A stretch of DNA of 18,693 bases from an uncultured bacterium (GCA_905215575.1 CAJMQV010000024.1:1-18693), one strand, 5' to 3'; counted from the stretch's first letter, positions 1 through 7,288 are shown. Numbers and translations are program-made. Notes: generated by a model not told the origin, from the sequence alone.

Positions 1-433
1 ATTGTATCAGTCACAATGCGACTTTGAGGAAATCCCTGTGCAGGGAAAGTGGCGTCTGGTTGCAGAGTTCCTGCGTCCACAAACCAACACATGGTACACC
101 CATCCCCATTCTTTTCTGGAGAACTTCAATCCGGAACAGGGTTATCTGACTCGTAAGGTACAATTTAAAAACCAATGGGCACGCACTACAGACGGCCGCT
201 GGGTACGTCCATCGAATGCTATCTTTACCAACGATGGTACAGCACAGGCCGGTGTGCGTCTGGACTATATCGGTGGACAAACTGCCGACGGAAAGGCTCT
301 GTACCTGAAAATGGGTGGTTTCTTCAATGAGAATATCCAATCAGGTACGCAAATCCCTCTGCCTGCTTATGATAATACACAGCCTCCACAGATTGATTGG
401 GAAGCCTTGGAAAAACTTGGAGAAACATTATAA
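1..433 (+). CDS. DUF3472 domain protein, C-terminal part (5' end outside window)
   Basis: The frame is open from the left edge to a TAA at 431-433, so about 143 C-terminal residues of a longer protein are present. No convincing start is seen here; the first codon in frame is a TTG that is probably an internal Leu. The fragment shows the pattern I associate with DUF3472: a W-R-L-V-A stretch, then an F-x-R-P step, the segment H-S-F-L-E-N-F (about residues 36-42), and a K-x-Q-F-x-N-Q-W segment (about 52-59), followed by W-V-R-P and a late glycine-rich region. DUF3472 proteins of Bacteroidetes are usually secreted, are often joined to an N-terminal DUF5077 domain, and have no established reaction. 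They are thought to act at the cell surface, possibly on carbohydrates. A strong hairpin follows at 461-515, so the gene ends its transcription unit. The family call rests on remembered motifs, not a profile search. Confidence 0.7.
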   Translation, partial: LYQSQCDFEEIPVQGKWRLVAEFLRPQTNTWYTHPHSFLENFNPEQGYLTRKVQFKNQWARTTDGRWVRPSNAIFTNDGTAQAGVRLDYIGGQTADGKALYLKMGGFFNENIQSGTQIPLPAYDNTQPPQIDWEALEKLGETL

Positions 434-460
434 GGATTTTTATTAAGGAAATATTCATTG

Positions 461-515
461 AGGATAGTCGTGAGATAGTTGAAAACCCTTCAAGTATTTC
501 ACGACTATCTTTATT
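461..515 (+). terminator. Rho-independent terminator after the DUF3472 gene
   Basis: GATAGTCGTGA (463-473) pairs perfectly with TCACGACTATC (499-509). The stem extends by a G-U and an A-T pair on the outside, and a weaker inner stem (TTGAA/TTCAA) closes the long loop. A short T-rich tail (TTTATTTA) follows. It lies 27 bases after the stop codon and 19 bases before the next start. Confidence 0.75.
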
Positions 516-533
516 TACCTGCGAAAAATAGAT

Positions 534-1214
534 ATGAATGTCATTAAGTTGTTTTTGGAGGGGCATGCAGAACCGAAATATGCCGCTTTTTCAGCTTCAC
601 TGTTGAATGATTCCATTCCGGTAATGGGGGTGCGTTTGCCTTGTTTGCGGAAATATGCCCGTGAATTGGTTAAAGATGGTTCCTGGCGAGGCCTTTGGGA
701 AAATGAGAGTGACCGGATTTTTGAGATGGTTTTGTTGAAAGGACTGACTATGGCCATAGCTCCTTTGACTGATGAAGAACGGTGGGAGTTTGTGGACCGT
801 TATGTACCGATGATTACCAATTGGGCACTGTGCGATTCGGTGTGCACGTCACTTCGTTTTGTACGTCGCCAGCCCGAGGAAGCCTGGAAAAGATTACAAA
901 AGTATTGTTCTTCTGATGAGGAATTTGCGCAGCGCTTTGGAATTGTCATGCTATTGGATCATTTCCTGACCGAGGAATATAAGGACCGTACTCTGGCTGT
1001 TTTGGCTTCTGTCCGACCGGCAGGGTATTATGCGAGTGTAGCTGTAGCCTGGGCTTTGTCGGTAGCTTTTGTTTCTTTTCCGGAGCAGGTGTATGAAATG
1101 CTTCTGAAAGGAGTATTGCAGAAAGATGTCTTACAGATGACACTGCGGAAAATCATAGAATCGCGGCGTGTATCTTCGTTGTGGAAAGAACAGGCCAGAA
1201 GCCTAAGGGGTTAG
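534..1214 (+). CDS. DNA alkylation repair protein, AlkD-like (HEAT-like repeat glycosylase)
   Basis: This 226-residue protein matches the DNA alkylation repair family (PF08713), all-helical HEAT-like-repeat DNA glycosylases that excise N3- and N7-alkylated purines. The residues known to matter in Bacillus cereus AlkD (W109, D113, R148, W187) have counterparts with nearly the same spacing. W97 and D101 lie in N-W-A-L-C-D, R134 in F-A-Q-R-F-G, and W173 in A-V-A-W-A-L-S. Spacings are 4, 33 and 39, against 4, 35 and 39 in AlkD. The aspartate that assists base loss is therefore kept, and an active enzyme is likely, unlike AlkD2-type paralogues. The full length is close to the family norm. It sits alone between its own promoter region and the hairpin at 1200-1225. 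Its stop overlaps the stop of the convergent gene by four bases. The exact lesion range cannot be read from sequence. Confidence 0.87.
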   Translation: MNVIKLFLEGHAEPKYAAFSASLLNDSIPVMGVRLPCLRKYARELVKDGSWRGLWENESDRIFEMVLLKGLTMAIAPLTDEERWEFVDRYVPMITNWALCDSVCTSLRFVRRQPEEAWKRLQKYCSSDEEFAQRFGIVMLLDHFLTEEYKDRTLAVLASVRPAGYYASVAVAWALSVAFVSFPEQVYEMLLKGVLQKDVLQMTLRKIIESRRVSSLWKEQARSLRG

Positions 1215-1225
1215 GCTGTTTTTTT
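1200..1225 (+). terminator. Terminator hairpin containing both convergent stop codons
   Basis: AGCCTAA (1200-1206), loop GGGG, and TTAGGCT (1211-1217) form a perfect 7-bp stem, followed by G and seven Ts (1219-1225). The TAG stop of the alkylation repair gene (1212-1214) and the TAA stop of the opposite-strand gene (1211-1213) both lie in the right arm. On the minus strand the hairpin has no T-run after it, so it should terminate only plus-strand transcription. Confidence 0.75.
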
Positions 1226-2089
1226 CTGTTTCAGCTTCTCCCGGTGTTCTTGAAATAGCGTGACTATATCATGGAACAGGAACAGAACCCAGAACATACA
1301 GAAAAAGCATACTCCCTGAATTGCGTTGTCCATGCCTAATGGGGCAAACGGAACAGTGCACACAGAGAATAGCAGACAATATGACAGAAGATTATGTTCC
1401 TTGAAAATGGGCCACAAACGCTTTCTGCGTTTACGTGAAACCAGATAGTACAGGCTCAGTAATGTGGCAAAAATAAATACTTTGGTTTCCCACAACTGAG
1501 TAAAGGCTGTAGCCGTTTGCGAGGTCAGGACCTGAAAATCACCGAAAGAGGCCCATGACAGATATTCTGACTGGAGCAGGGATAAAGTGGTGCCTATCGC
1601 AAAACCGATGACCATAGGCCAGCAGGCCAGACCGAAGAATTTCTTTCTTTGCAGATAGGAAAGAAGCAGAAAACTGAGGCAGAGAGGAATGGTGATTCCA
1701 TCGTGGGTGTAACTGCAGAAGATGCCCATCAACAGCATGATGAAATAGCCGTATTTGAAGTTTTTTGTTTCAATCCTTTTGTATTGCGAGATGAAAAAGG
1801 GGACAATGCACACTGACATTAATTCTATTACAGCCAATTCGTCCCGATAGAAAAACATATGGGATTTCGGACAGAACAAGAGTGTGAAAATGGCTGTACC
1901 TATAATACCGGTAAATGTTTTTGCTGTACCCGAAATGCGGCCTACCAGAAAAATAAGTAGGGTCAGAAGCAGAGCGCTGAGTCCGTTGATAAATTCCGGT
2001 TGCCAGATATACCCTCCTGGTTTAGGAATAAATGTCAGTAGCAGAAAAATACTGGTAAATATTAAAATATAGGTAAGTATGGTTTTCAT
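1211..2089 (-). CDS. Multi-pass inner-membrane protein of unknown function
   Basis: The predicted protein is 292 residues and very hydrophobic, with roughly nine to ten membrane-spanning stretches. The first covers about residues 3-21. A basic loop (R-K-R-R-K-R) precedes the last third, and the C-terminus is charged (H-R-E-K-L-K-Q-K-K). A polar motif S-Y-T-H-D-G lies before a central span, resembling conserved loops in Bacteroidetes membrane proteins annotated as DUF6056, but I cannot confirm that family. I chose the ATG at 2087-2089. A longer frame would begin with TTG at 2146, but that codon lies inside a perfect minus-strand TAnnTTTG element (2144-2151), which should be promoter rather than coding. 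The frame ends in a 4-base overlap with the convergent repair gene, and the last codons (K-K-T-A) are also that gene's terminator T-run. No terminator of its own is visible. Function unknown. Confidence 0.75.
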   Translation of the reverse strand: MKTILTYILIFTSIFLLLTFIPKPGGYIWQPEFINGLSALLLTLLIFLVGRISGTAKTFTGIIGTAIFTLLFCPKSHMFFYRDELAVIELMSVCIVPFFISQYKRIETKNFKYGYFIMLLMGIFCSYTHDGITIPLCLSFLLLSYLQRKKFFGLACWPMVIGFAIGTTLSLLQSEYLSWASFGDFQVLTSQTATAFTQLWETKVFIFATLLSLYYLVSRKRRKRLWPIFKEHNLLSYCLLFSVCTVPFAPLGMDNAIQGVCFFCMFWVLFLFHDIVTLFQEHREKLKQKKTA

Positions 2090-2140
2090 GAAAATACTCG
2101 GTTCGATCTGGAGCTGATTGTTTAATGCTTGTTTATTTGA

Positions 2141-2171
2141 TTGCAAAAATACGGATTTATTTCTACTTTTG
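2141..2171 (+). promoter_or_regulatory. Bacteroidetes promoter for the GH127-like gene
   Basis: A TTG at 2141-2143 (-33 type) is followed after 20 bases by TACTTTTG at 2164-2171, a perfect TAnnTTTG -7 element. Transcription would start near 2176, leaving a leader of about 28 bases before the ATG at 2204. This is typical spacing for the primary sigma factor of Bacteroides. Confidence 0.65.
2144..2151 (-). promoter_or_regulatory. Bacteroidetes -7 element for the membrane-protein gene
   Basis: Read on the minus strand this is TATTTTTG, a perfect TAnnTTTG. It would place transcription start near 2137 and give a leader of about 48 bases to the ATG at 2089. No TTG-type -33 element is visible 19-21 bases upstream, so the assignment is moderate. 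It overlaps the -33 element of the divergent promoter. Confidence 0.5.
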
Positions 2172-2203
2172 CCCGGTTTATTCCTGTTTAAAAGAAAAAA
2201 GAT

Positions 2204-3991
2204 ATGCAGAATGTTAGGAAAAAAGTATGCTTTATAGCTGTTTTGTTTTTTGTTTCCTTACAGAGTGTGGTGTGGGGAAGCAATGCGCCATTGCGCCCGG
2301 TTTCATTCGAAAACTTGTATATTGATGACTTTTTCTGGTACTTTCAGTTTCGTTCCCAACGGCTCAACACTTTGCCGGTTGTCTGGAATCGGTTGACGGA
2401 AAAGGGGCTGTTGACGGGTAAATATTCAGGTCGTGATTTGGAAGACGCTGATTTGTATCAGTTGCTCGAAACCATGTCTTATATTTATGTGGTTGAGCCG
2501 GATTCATTGCAATTCGGAAGATTGGACTCTCTGGCAGCCTTGATTCCGGAAAAGATATCCCGTGACACTGATTTTTCCTGGTTGAAACATTCTCGTAAAG
2601 GAGCACATCCACATCATTATCAGATGGCTGCCTTTTACAGAGCGGCTTTGGCATATACAAAAATCGGTGGCCAGAGACCGTTATTGCATTGGGCCTTGGA
2701 AAATGCGGAAAAGCTATGTGAACAGATTATGGAAAAGCCGGAAAAGATGAATGGTCGTGATTTGCATCCGAATATGGCATTGGTCTTGGGGGATTTTTAT
2801 GTCTTGACGAAAAACGAAAACTTTTTGCGGACCGCTTCTTTGATGCTCGATAAGATGAAAGACAAAGAATGGGGGCAGGAGTTAGGATATTATTATGCTG
2901 CTCAGGCATGGATCAGAGGGTTGGAAGATAATAAGACGGCCGTAAAGGAGAACCATAATTACTGGCTGGATGCGGTAAGCCGTACCATGCGTATTACCGG
3001 CGGCTTTTCTGCCCATCCTGAGGCTTTGCCCGAAACTCGTTTTTCTCTGCCCGAAACCATGGCCAATATGGAATGGTGTCTTAGACTGTATGAGGTGACA
3101 CAGGATACGCGATGCATGGAACTTTATGAACGTGCTTTGTATAACGAGTTACGTGGCGGTATATCATATTATGGAGGATATATTCCACATAATCTTGAGA
3201 TGGATGAACAGAAAGAACTGGTGCGTGACTCAATTGATCGGGCACCTTTATCGCAGATTATTCCTTTGATAAGAAATCTGGCAGTTCAGCCGGACTATTA
3301 TTATTCGACACAGAATGATACGGCCATTTATGTAAACCAGTATTTCCGTGGGGAGGTGACTATTAAGACGAAAAATCTGGACCTGAAACTCAGCACCATG
3401 AGTTCCATGCCTTGGGTGGGAGGTTTCTATATGGATGTTCTGACAGATCATCCACAGACTCTTACCTTTTATTTGCGTGTGCCTTCATGGATGACAAATG
3501 ATTGTGTGGAAAGTATGGGGCGTTATCAGTATGTTCCGCAAAGGAATTCGTTACGTCTGTCTGTGAATGGTACTGATTTGCCGATAAAGATAGAAAACGG
3601 TTTCTTAAAAGTATCCGGGACATGGAAAAAGAACGACCGGATTATCTTTGATTTCCTTTCTAATGTACGGAAAATCTTGCCGACAAGCAAAACCGCAACA
3701 GATACGATGCAGGTAGCTTATCAGCGTGCACCGTTTGTATTTTGTCAGGAAGAACCGGATTCCATTTTGCAGAAGCAAGATAAATATGCAGTATATCTTT
3801 CTGAAAGTCTGGCGGCAAAATTTGCATTGGACCTGATGGGAGGCGTACAGACGCTTGAGGGGAAAGCCTATGATTTAAGTGCTGATTCTGTTTCAGAGCG
3901 CTTGTTGTTGCTTACTCCTTATTTCTCACGAGGACAGCGTGGCAGTCGTAGTGCTAAAATATGGTATCCTTATTTTACAAAAAGAAAATGA
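2204..3991 (+). CDS. Secreted GH127-like (DUF1680) protein lacking the catalytic cysteines
   Basis: This 595-residue protein starts with a signal peptide (basic MQNVRKK, hydrophobic core about 8-22, likely cut near residue 25). The rest follows the DUF1680/GH127 beta-L-arabinofuranosidase plan: an alpha/alpha-barrel with H-P-H-H (135-138), the segment R-I-T-G-G-F (263-268), then L-Y-E-R-A-L-Y-N (307-314), and beta-rich C-terminal modules with Y-L-R-V-P-S-W (423-429) and Y-Q-R-A-P-F-V-F (506-513). In characterised GH127 (HypBA1) a Glu acid/base (E322), Glu338 and three cysteines (C340, C417, C418) matter, and C417 is the nucleophile. Here E273 and E284 can be matched. The E-T-C triplet is P-E-T-M (283-286), and the C-C-P-P-N region is replaced by A-P-L-S-Q-I-I-P (347-354). 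The reading frame is intact, so this looks like a divergent subfamily or non-catalytic homologue, not a broken gene. It is probably periplasmic or surface-exposed. Confidence 0.75.
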   Translation: MQNVRKKVCFIAVLFFVSLQSVVWGSNAPLRPVSFENLYIDDFFWYFQFRSQRLNTLPVVWNRLTEKGLLTGKYSGRDLEDADLYQLLETMSYIYVVEPDSLQFGRLDSLAALIPEKISRDTDFSWLKHSRKGAHPHHYQMAAFYRAALAYTKIGGQRPLLHWALENAEKLCEQIMEKPEKMNGRDLHPNMALVLGDFYVLTKNENFLRTASLMLDKMKDKEWGQELGYYYAAQAWIRGLEDNKTAVKENHNYWLDAVSRTMRITGGFSAHPEALPETRFSLPETMANMEWCLRLYEVTQDTRCMELYERALYNELRGGISYYGGYIPHNLEMDEQKELVRDSIDRAPLSQIIPLIRNLAVQPDYYYSTQNDTAIYVNQYFRGEVTIKTKNLDLKLSTMSSMPWVGGFYMDVLTDHPQTLTFYLRVPSWMTNDCVESMGRYQYVPQRNSLRLSVNGTDLPIKIENGFLKVSGTWKKNDRIIFDFLSNVRKILPTSKTATDTMQVAYQRAPFVFCQEEPDSILQKQDKYAVYLSESLAAKFALDLMGGVQTLEGKAYDLSADSVSERLLLLTPYFSRGQRGSRSAKIWYPYFTKRK

Positions 3992-4097
3992 CGTGACATT
4001 TTGTCAGTGTATAGCTGTTTGGCATGCTTTTCGTATTAATCCAAGTGAATTTATTATTCAATTAAATATAAGAATATAACTAAAAAACAATATTATT

Positions 4098-4370
4098 ATG
4101 AGCATTAAACCATTAGCAGACCGCGTTCTGATTGAACCAGCTCCAGCAGAAACAAAGACAGTAGGTGGAATCATTATTCCGGATACAGCAAAAGAAAAAC
4201 CATTGCAGGGTAAAGTAGTTGCTGTAGGTGCAGGTACCAAAGACGAAGAAATGGTATTGAAAGTGGGTGATGAGGTGTTGTACGGAAAGTATGCCGGCAC
4301 TGAAATCGAACACGAAGGTAACAAGTATCTGATTATGCGCCAAAGTGATGTGGTTGCAATTCTTGCTTAA
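4098..4370 (+). CDS. groES: Co-chaperonin GroES (Hsp10)
   Basis: This 90-residue protein forms the heptameric lid of the GroEL folding chamber in the cytoplasm. It begins S-I-K-P-L-A-D-R-V-L-I. The mobile loop that binds GroEL is at about 18-35 (E-T-K-T-V-G-G-I-I-I-P). The conserved G-K-V-V-A-V-G-A-G (38-46) and K-V-G-D-E-V-L-Y-G-K-Y-A-G-T stretches follow, with the closing D-V-V-A-I-L-A. Length is normal for a single-domain GroES. It is followed by groEL after 35 bases, the standard two-gene operon. In the 106 bases upstream (3992-4097) I see no CIRCE repeat and no clean TAnnTTTG element. The only structure there is a small TGACA/TGTCA hairpin at 3994-4006, right after the upstream stop, too weak to call. 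Heat control may therefore act through an alternative sigma factor or an unrecognised site. Confidence 0.98.
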   Translation: MSIKPLADRVLIEPAPAETKTVGGIIIPDTAKEKPLQGKVVAVGAGTKDEEMVLKVGDEVLYGKYAGTEIEHEGNKYLIMRQSDVVAILA

Positions 4371-4405
4371 TATTTATTGTTGAATCATTTTAAACGGAAA
4401 AGAAA

Positions 4406-6043
4406 ATGGCTAAAGATATTAAATTCAATATTGAAGCACGCGAGTTGATGAAACAAGGCGTGGATCAGTTGGCAAACGCTGTAAAGGTAACTCTGGGTCC
4501 GAAAGGCCGTAACGTAATTATCGAGAAGAAGTTCGGTGCTCCTCACATTACTAAGGATGGTGTGAGCGTGGCTAAGGAAATCGAGTTGTCTGATGCATTT
4601 CAGAATGCAGGTGCACAGTTGGTAAAGAGTGTTGCCAGCAAGACTGGTGATGATGCCGGAGATGGTACAACTACTGCAACCGTATTGGCACAGAGCATCG
4701 TAAGCGTTGGTTTGAAGAACGTGGCTGCCGGTGCTAACCCAATGGACTTGAAGCGCGGTATTGACAAGGCTGTTGCCAAGGTCGTTGAGAACATCAAGGC
4801 TCAGGCTGAGCAGGTTGGTGACGACTACAGCAAGATTGAGCAGGTGGCTACTGTCAGCGCAAACAATGATCCTGAAATCGGTAAGTTGCTGGCTGAGGCT
4901 ATGAAGAAAGTAAGCAAGGATGGTGTGATTACTATCGAGGAGGCTAAGGGACGTGATACTACTATCGGTGTGGTAGAAGGTATGCAGTTCGACCGCGGTT
5001 ATCTGTCAGCTTACTTCGTAACAGATACTGAGAAGATGGAATGTGTTATGGAGAATCCATACATTCTGATCTATGATAAGAAGATTTCTAACTTGAAGGA
5101 TTTCTTGCCTATCTTGGAACCAGCAGTACAGAGCGGACGTCCTCTGTTGGTAATTGCAGAAGATGTTGAGAGCGAAGCTTTGACTACTTTGGTTGTAAAC
5201 CGTCTGCGTAGCCAGTTGAAGATTTGTGCTGTGAAGGCTCCTGGTTTCGGCGATCGTCGCAAAGCCATGCTGGAAGATATCGCCGTATTAACCGGTGGTG
5301 TTGTAATCAGCGAAGAGAAGGGCTTGAAACTGGAACAGGCTACTCTGGAGATGTTGGGATCTTGCGATAAGGTGGTTGTTTCAAAAGACAATACTACTAT
5401 CGTAAATGGTCACGGTCAGGCTGAACTGATCAAGGATCGTGTGAATGTGATCAAGAACGAAATTGCCAATACAACCAGCGATTACGACAAAGAGAAATTG
5501 CAGGAGCGTCTGGCTAAGCTGAGCGGTGGTGTGGCTGTTCTTTACGTAGGTGCACCGAGCGAAGTGGAAATGAAAGAGAAGAAGGATCGTGTAGATGATG
5601 CTCTTTGCGCTACTCGTGCTGCTATCGAAGAGGGTATTATCCCTGGTGGTGGTGTTGCTTACATCCGTGCAATCTCTGCTTTGGAAGGACTGGAAGGTGC
5701 AAACGCTGATGAGACTACCGGTATCAACATCGTAAAACGTGCCATCGAAGAGCCATTGCGTCAGATCGTTGAGAACGCAGGTCTGGAAGGTTCTGTAGTT
5801 GTTGAGAAGGTTCGTCAGGGAGAAAATGACTTCGGTTACAATGCCCGCGAAGACAAGTATGAGAACATGAAGGCAAGCGGTATTATTGATCCGGCTAAGG
5901 TTACTCGTGTTGCTTTGGAGAACGCAGCTTCTATCGCAGGTATGTTCCTGACAACAGAATGTGTCATCTGTGAGAAGAAGGAAGACAAACCGGAATTGCC
6001 GATGGGTGCTCCTGGAATGGGTGGCATGGGCGGCATGATGTAA
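4406..6043 (+). CDS. groEL: Chaperonin GroEL (Hsp60)
   Basis: This 545-residue ATP-dependent folding chaperonin assembles as double heptameric rings capped by GroES. Landmarks are all present: G-P-K-G-R at 31-35, the ATP-binding loop D-A-G-D-G-T-T-T at 83-90, the apical domain with D-R-G-Y-L-S-A-Y-F, the G-F-G-D-R-R segment, the late nucleotide-binding stretch G-G-G-V-A-Y, and a glycine-methionine tail (G-M-G-G-M-G-G-M-M) typical of GroEL. The ATG at 4406 gives the expected M-A-K-D start. Codon choice is strongly biased compared with the flanking genes, as expected for a very highly expressed gene. Transcription ends at the hairpin at 6076-6115. This is the second gene of the groES-groEL operon, and no second groEL copy is in the window. 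Confidence 0.99.
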   Translation: MAKDIKFNIEARELMKQGVDQLANAVKVTLGPKGRNVIIEKKFGAPHITKDGVSVAKEIELSDAFQNAGAQLVKSVASKTGDDAGDGTTTATVLAQSIVSVGLKNVAAGANPMDLKRGIDKAVAKVVENIKAQAEQVGDDYSKIEQVATVSANNDPEIGKLLAEAMKKVSKDGVITIEEAKGRDTTIGVVEGMQFDRGYLSAYFVTDTEKMECVMENPYILIYDKKISNLKDFLPILEPAVQSGRPLLVIAEDVESEALTTLVVNRLRSQLKICAVKAPGFGDRRKAMLEDIAVLTGGVVISEEKGLKLEQATLEMLGSCDKVVVSKDNTTIVNGHGQAELIKDRVNVIKNEIANTTSDYDKEKLQERLAKLSGGVAVLYVGAPSEVEMKEKKDRVDDALCATRAAIEEGIIPGGGVAYIRAISALEGLEGANADETTGINIVKRAIEEPLRQIVENAGLEGSVVVEKVRQGENDFGYNAREDKYENMKASGIIDPAKVTRVALENAASIAGMFLTTECVICEKKEDKPELPMGAPGMGGMGGMM

Positions 6044-6075
6044 TGCGCTATCGAACTTTATAACATCATTATAGG

Positions 6076-6115
6076 AAGAAGTAATTGCTCACTTTGGGCA
6101 ATTACTTCTTTTTTT
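6076..6115 (+). terminator. Strong Rho-independent terminator of groESL
   Basis: The 13 bases at 6076-6088 (AAGAAGTAATTGC) pair perfectly with 6098-6110, closing a 9-base loop (TCACTTTGG), and a run of Ts follows to 6115. It begins 33 bases after the groEL stop. Confidence 0.9.
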
Positions 6116-6124
6116 ATATATTTC
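6093..6124 (+). promoter_or_regulatory. Candidate promoter of the GH43 gene, overlapping the groESL terminator
   Basis: TTTG at 6093-6096, within the terminator loop, is followed after exactly 20 bases by TATATTTC (6117-6124), one base off TAnnTTTG. The expected start near 6131 would give a leader of about 30 bases to the ATG at 6161, similar to the GH127-like promoter. The site is supported by spacing only. Confidence 0.35.
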
Positions 6125-6160
6125 GACATTCAATTACTTATATAGAAATAGAAAAAGAGT

Positions 6161-7288
6161 ATGAAAACGGTTTTGTGTATTTTGGCTGGTCTGTTGTTTT
6201 CCGGGATTGTTTCGGCACAAAAACAGACTGCTTTTCGGCCGGCCACAGAATGGCCCGATACCGAGGGGAAGCATATCAATGCCCATGGTGGAGGCATCCT
6301 GAAAAAGGGTAAAGTATATTATTGGTATGGGGAGAACCGGCCTGATGCCGGAGGGTCCATGGATACGGGAATAGCCGTATATACTTCGCGTGATCTGATG
6401 AATTGGGAGAATCGGGGAATCGCCTTGTCGGTATCTTCTGATACGTTGAGTCCGATACAGGCCGGATGTATCATGGAGCGCCCTAAAGTGTTGTATAATA
6501 AAAAGACGGGTAAATATGTGATGCTTTTTCATTTGGAGTTGAAAGGGCAGGGCTATGCTGCCGCGCAAGTTGGTTTTGCAGTGGCTGATAAACCCGAAGG
6601 GCCGTTCCGGTTCTTACGTGGATTACGTCCGAACGCCGGACTATGGCCTGTCAATTTCTCGCAGAAGGATATAGATGAGGCTTTGTCGCTTGATCCGAGT
6701 AAATATGCAAACTGGTGGACACCCGAATGGCGTGATGCGGTTACGAAAGGATTGTTTCTGGCACGTGACCTGAAAGGAGGACAGATGAGTCGCGATATGA
6801 CGGTCTATGTGGATGATGACGGAACAGCGTATCATCTGTTTTCTTCAGAGGAGAATCTTACTTTGCATTTGGCAGAACTAACCGATGATTATCTGGACTA
6901 TACCGGAAAGTATATCCGTATAGCTCCCGGAGGACAGAACGAAGCTCCGGCTTTGTTTAAAAGAAATGGAAAGTATTGGCTTATTACCAGTGGCTGTACC
7001 GGATGGGCCCCGAATGAAGCCCGTATGTTTGTAGCCGATTCGCTTTGGGGAGAATGGAAACAGTTGCCCACTCCTTTTGTTGGTGAGAATGCTAAAAAGA
7101 CTTTTAACGGCCAGAGTACTTTTGTTTTACCCTATAAGAATAAAGGATTTATCTTTATGGGTGACATCTGGAATCCGAAGAGTCTGAGTACTTCACGTTA
7201 TCTGTGGCTTCCGATTCAATTCCAAGAGGATGGAACACCTACTATTCCTTATCGTGAAGAGTGGACCTTGAAGGATCTGATGAAATAA
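6161..7288 (+). CDS. Secreted GH43 family glycoside hydrolase (1,3-galactanase-like branch)
   Basis: This 375-residue protein carries a clear signal peptide ending S-A-Q (residues 18-20), so the mature enzyme is a single five-bladed propeller acting outside the cytoplasm. Family landmarks are H-I-N-A-H-G-G-G-I (38-46) with Y-Y-W-Y-G-E (53-58), M-E-R-P-K (105-109), the segment S-R-D-M-T-V-Y-V-D-D-D-G-T-A-Y (210-224), N-E-A-P-A-L-F (260-266) and N-G-Q-S-T-F-V-L-P (316-324). These fit the GH43 subfamilies 24/34, which contain exo-beta-1,3-galactanases and arabinogalactan-side-chain enzymes. In that branch the usual N-terminal catalytic Asp is not kept. The acid is a Glu equivalent to E261 here, and a Gln (Q318 position) has been implicated in place of the base. 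Substrate remains open: beta-1,3-galactan or another galactose-containing plant glycan is the best guess. It is monocistronic between two terminators. No linked SusC/SusD pair is seen. Confidence 0.82.
   Translation: MKTVLCILAGLLFSGIVSAQKQTAFRPATEWPDTEGKHINAHGGGILKKGKVYYWYGENRPDAGGSMDTGIAVYTSRDLMNWENRGIALSVSSDTLSPIQAGCIMERPKVLYNKKTGKYVMLFHLELKGQGYAAAQVGFAVADKPEGPFRFLRGLRPNAGLWPVNFSQKDIDEALSLDPSKYANWWTPEWRDAVTKGLFLARDLKGGQMSRDMTVYVDDDGTAYHLFSSEENLTLHLAELTDDYLDYTGKYIRIAPGGQNEAPALFKRNGKYWLITSGCTGWAPNEARMFVADSLWGEWKQLPTPFVGENAKKTFNGQSTFVLPYKNKGFIFMGDIWNPKSLSTSRYLWLPIQFQEDGTPTIPYREEWTLKDLMK

Noticed and set aside
2090..2146. N-terminal extension of the membrane protein from a TTG at 2146
   Set aside because: It would begin inside a perfect minus-strand -7 element, uses a rare start, and adds a polar 19-residue lead before an obvious membrane-protein N-terminus starting at the ATG.
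2204..3991. Frameshift or pseudogene explaining the lost GH127 cysteines
   Set aside because: The frame is uninterrupted from signal peptide to stop, flanking motifs remain aligned on both sides of the altered sites, and no C-C-P motif appears in that region of the neighbouring plus-strand frames that I checked.
3992..4097. CIRCE (HrcA-binding) repeat before groES
   Set aside because: No TTAGCACTC/GAGTGCTAA pair is present. The only dyad, TGACA/TGTCA at 3994-4006, is short and abuts the previous stop codon.
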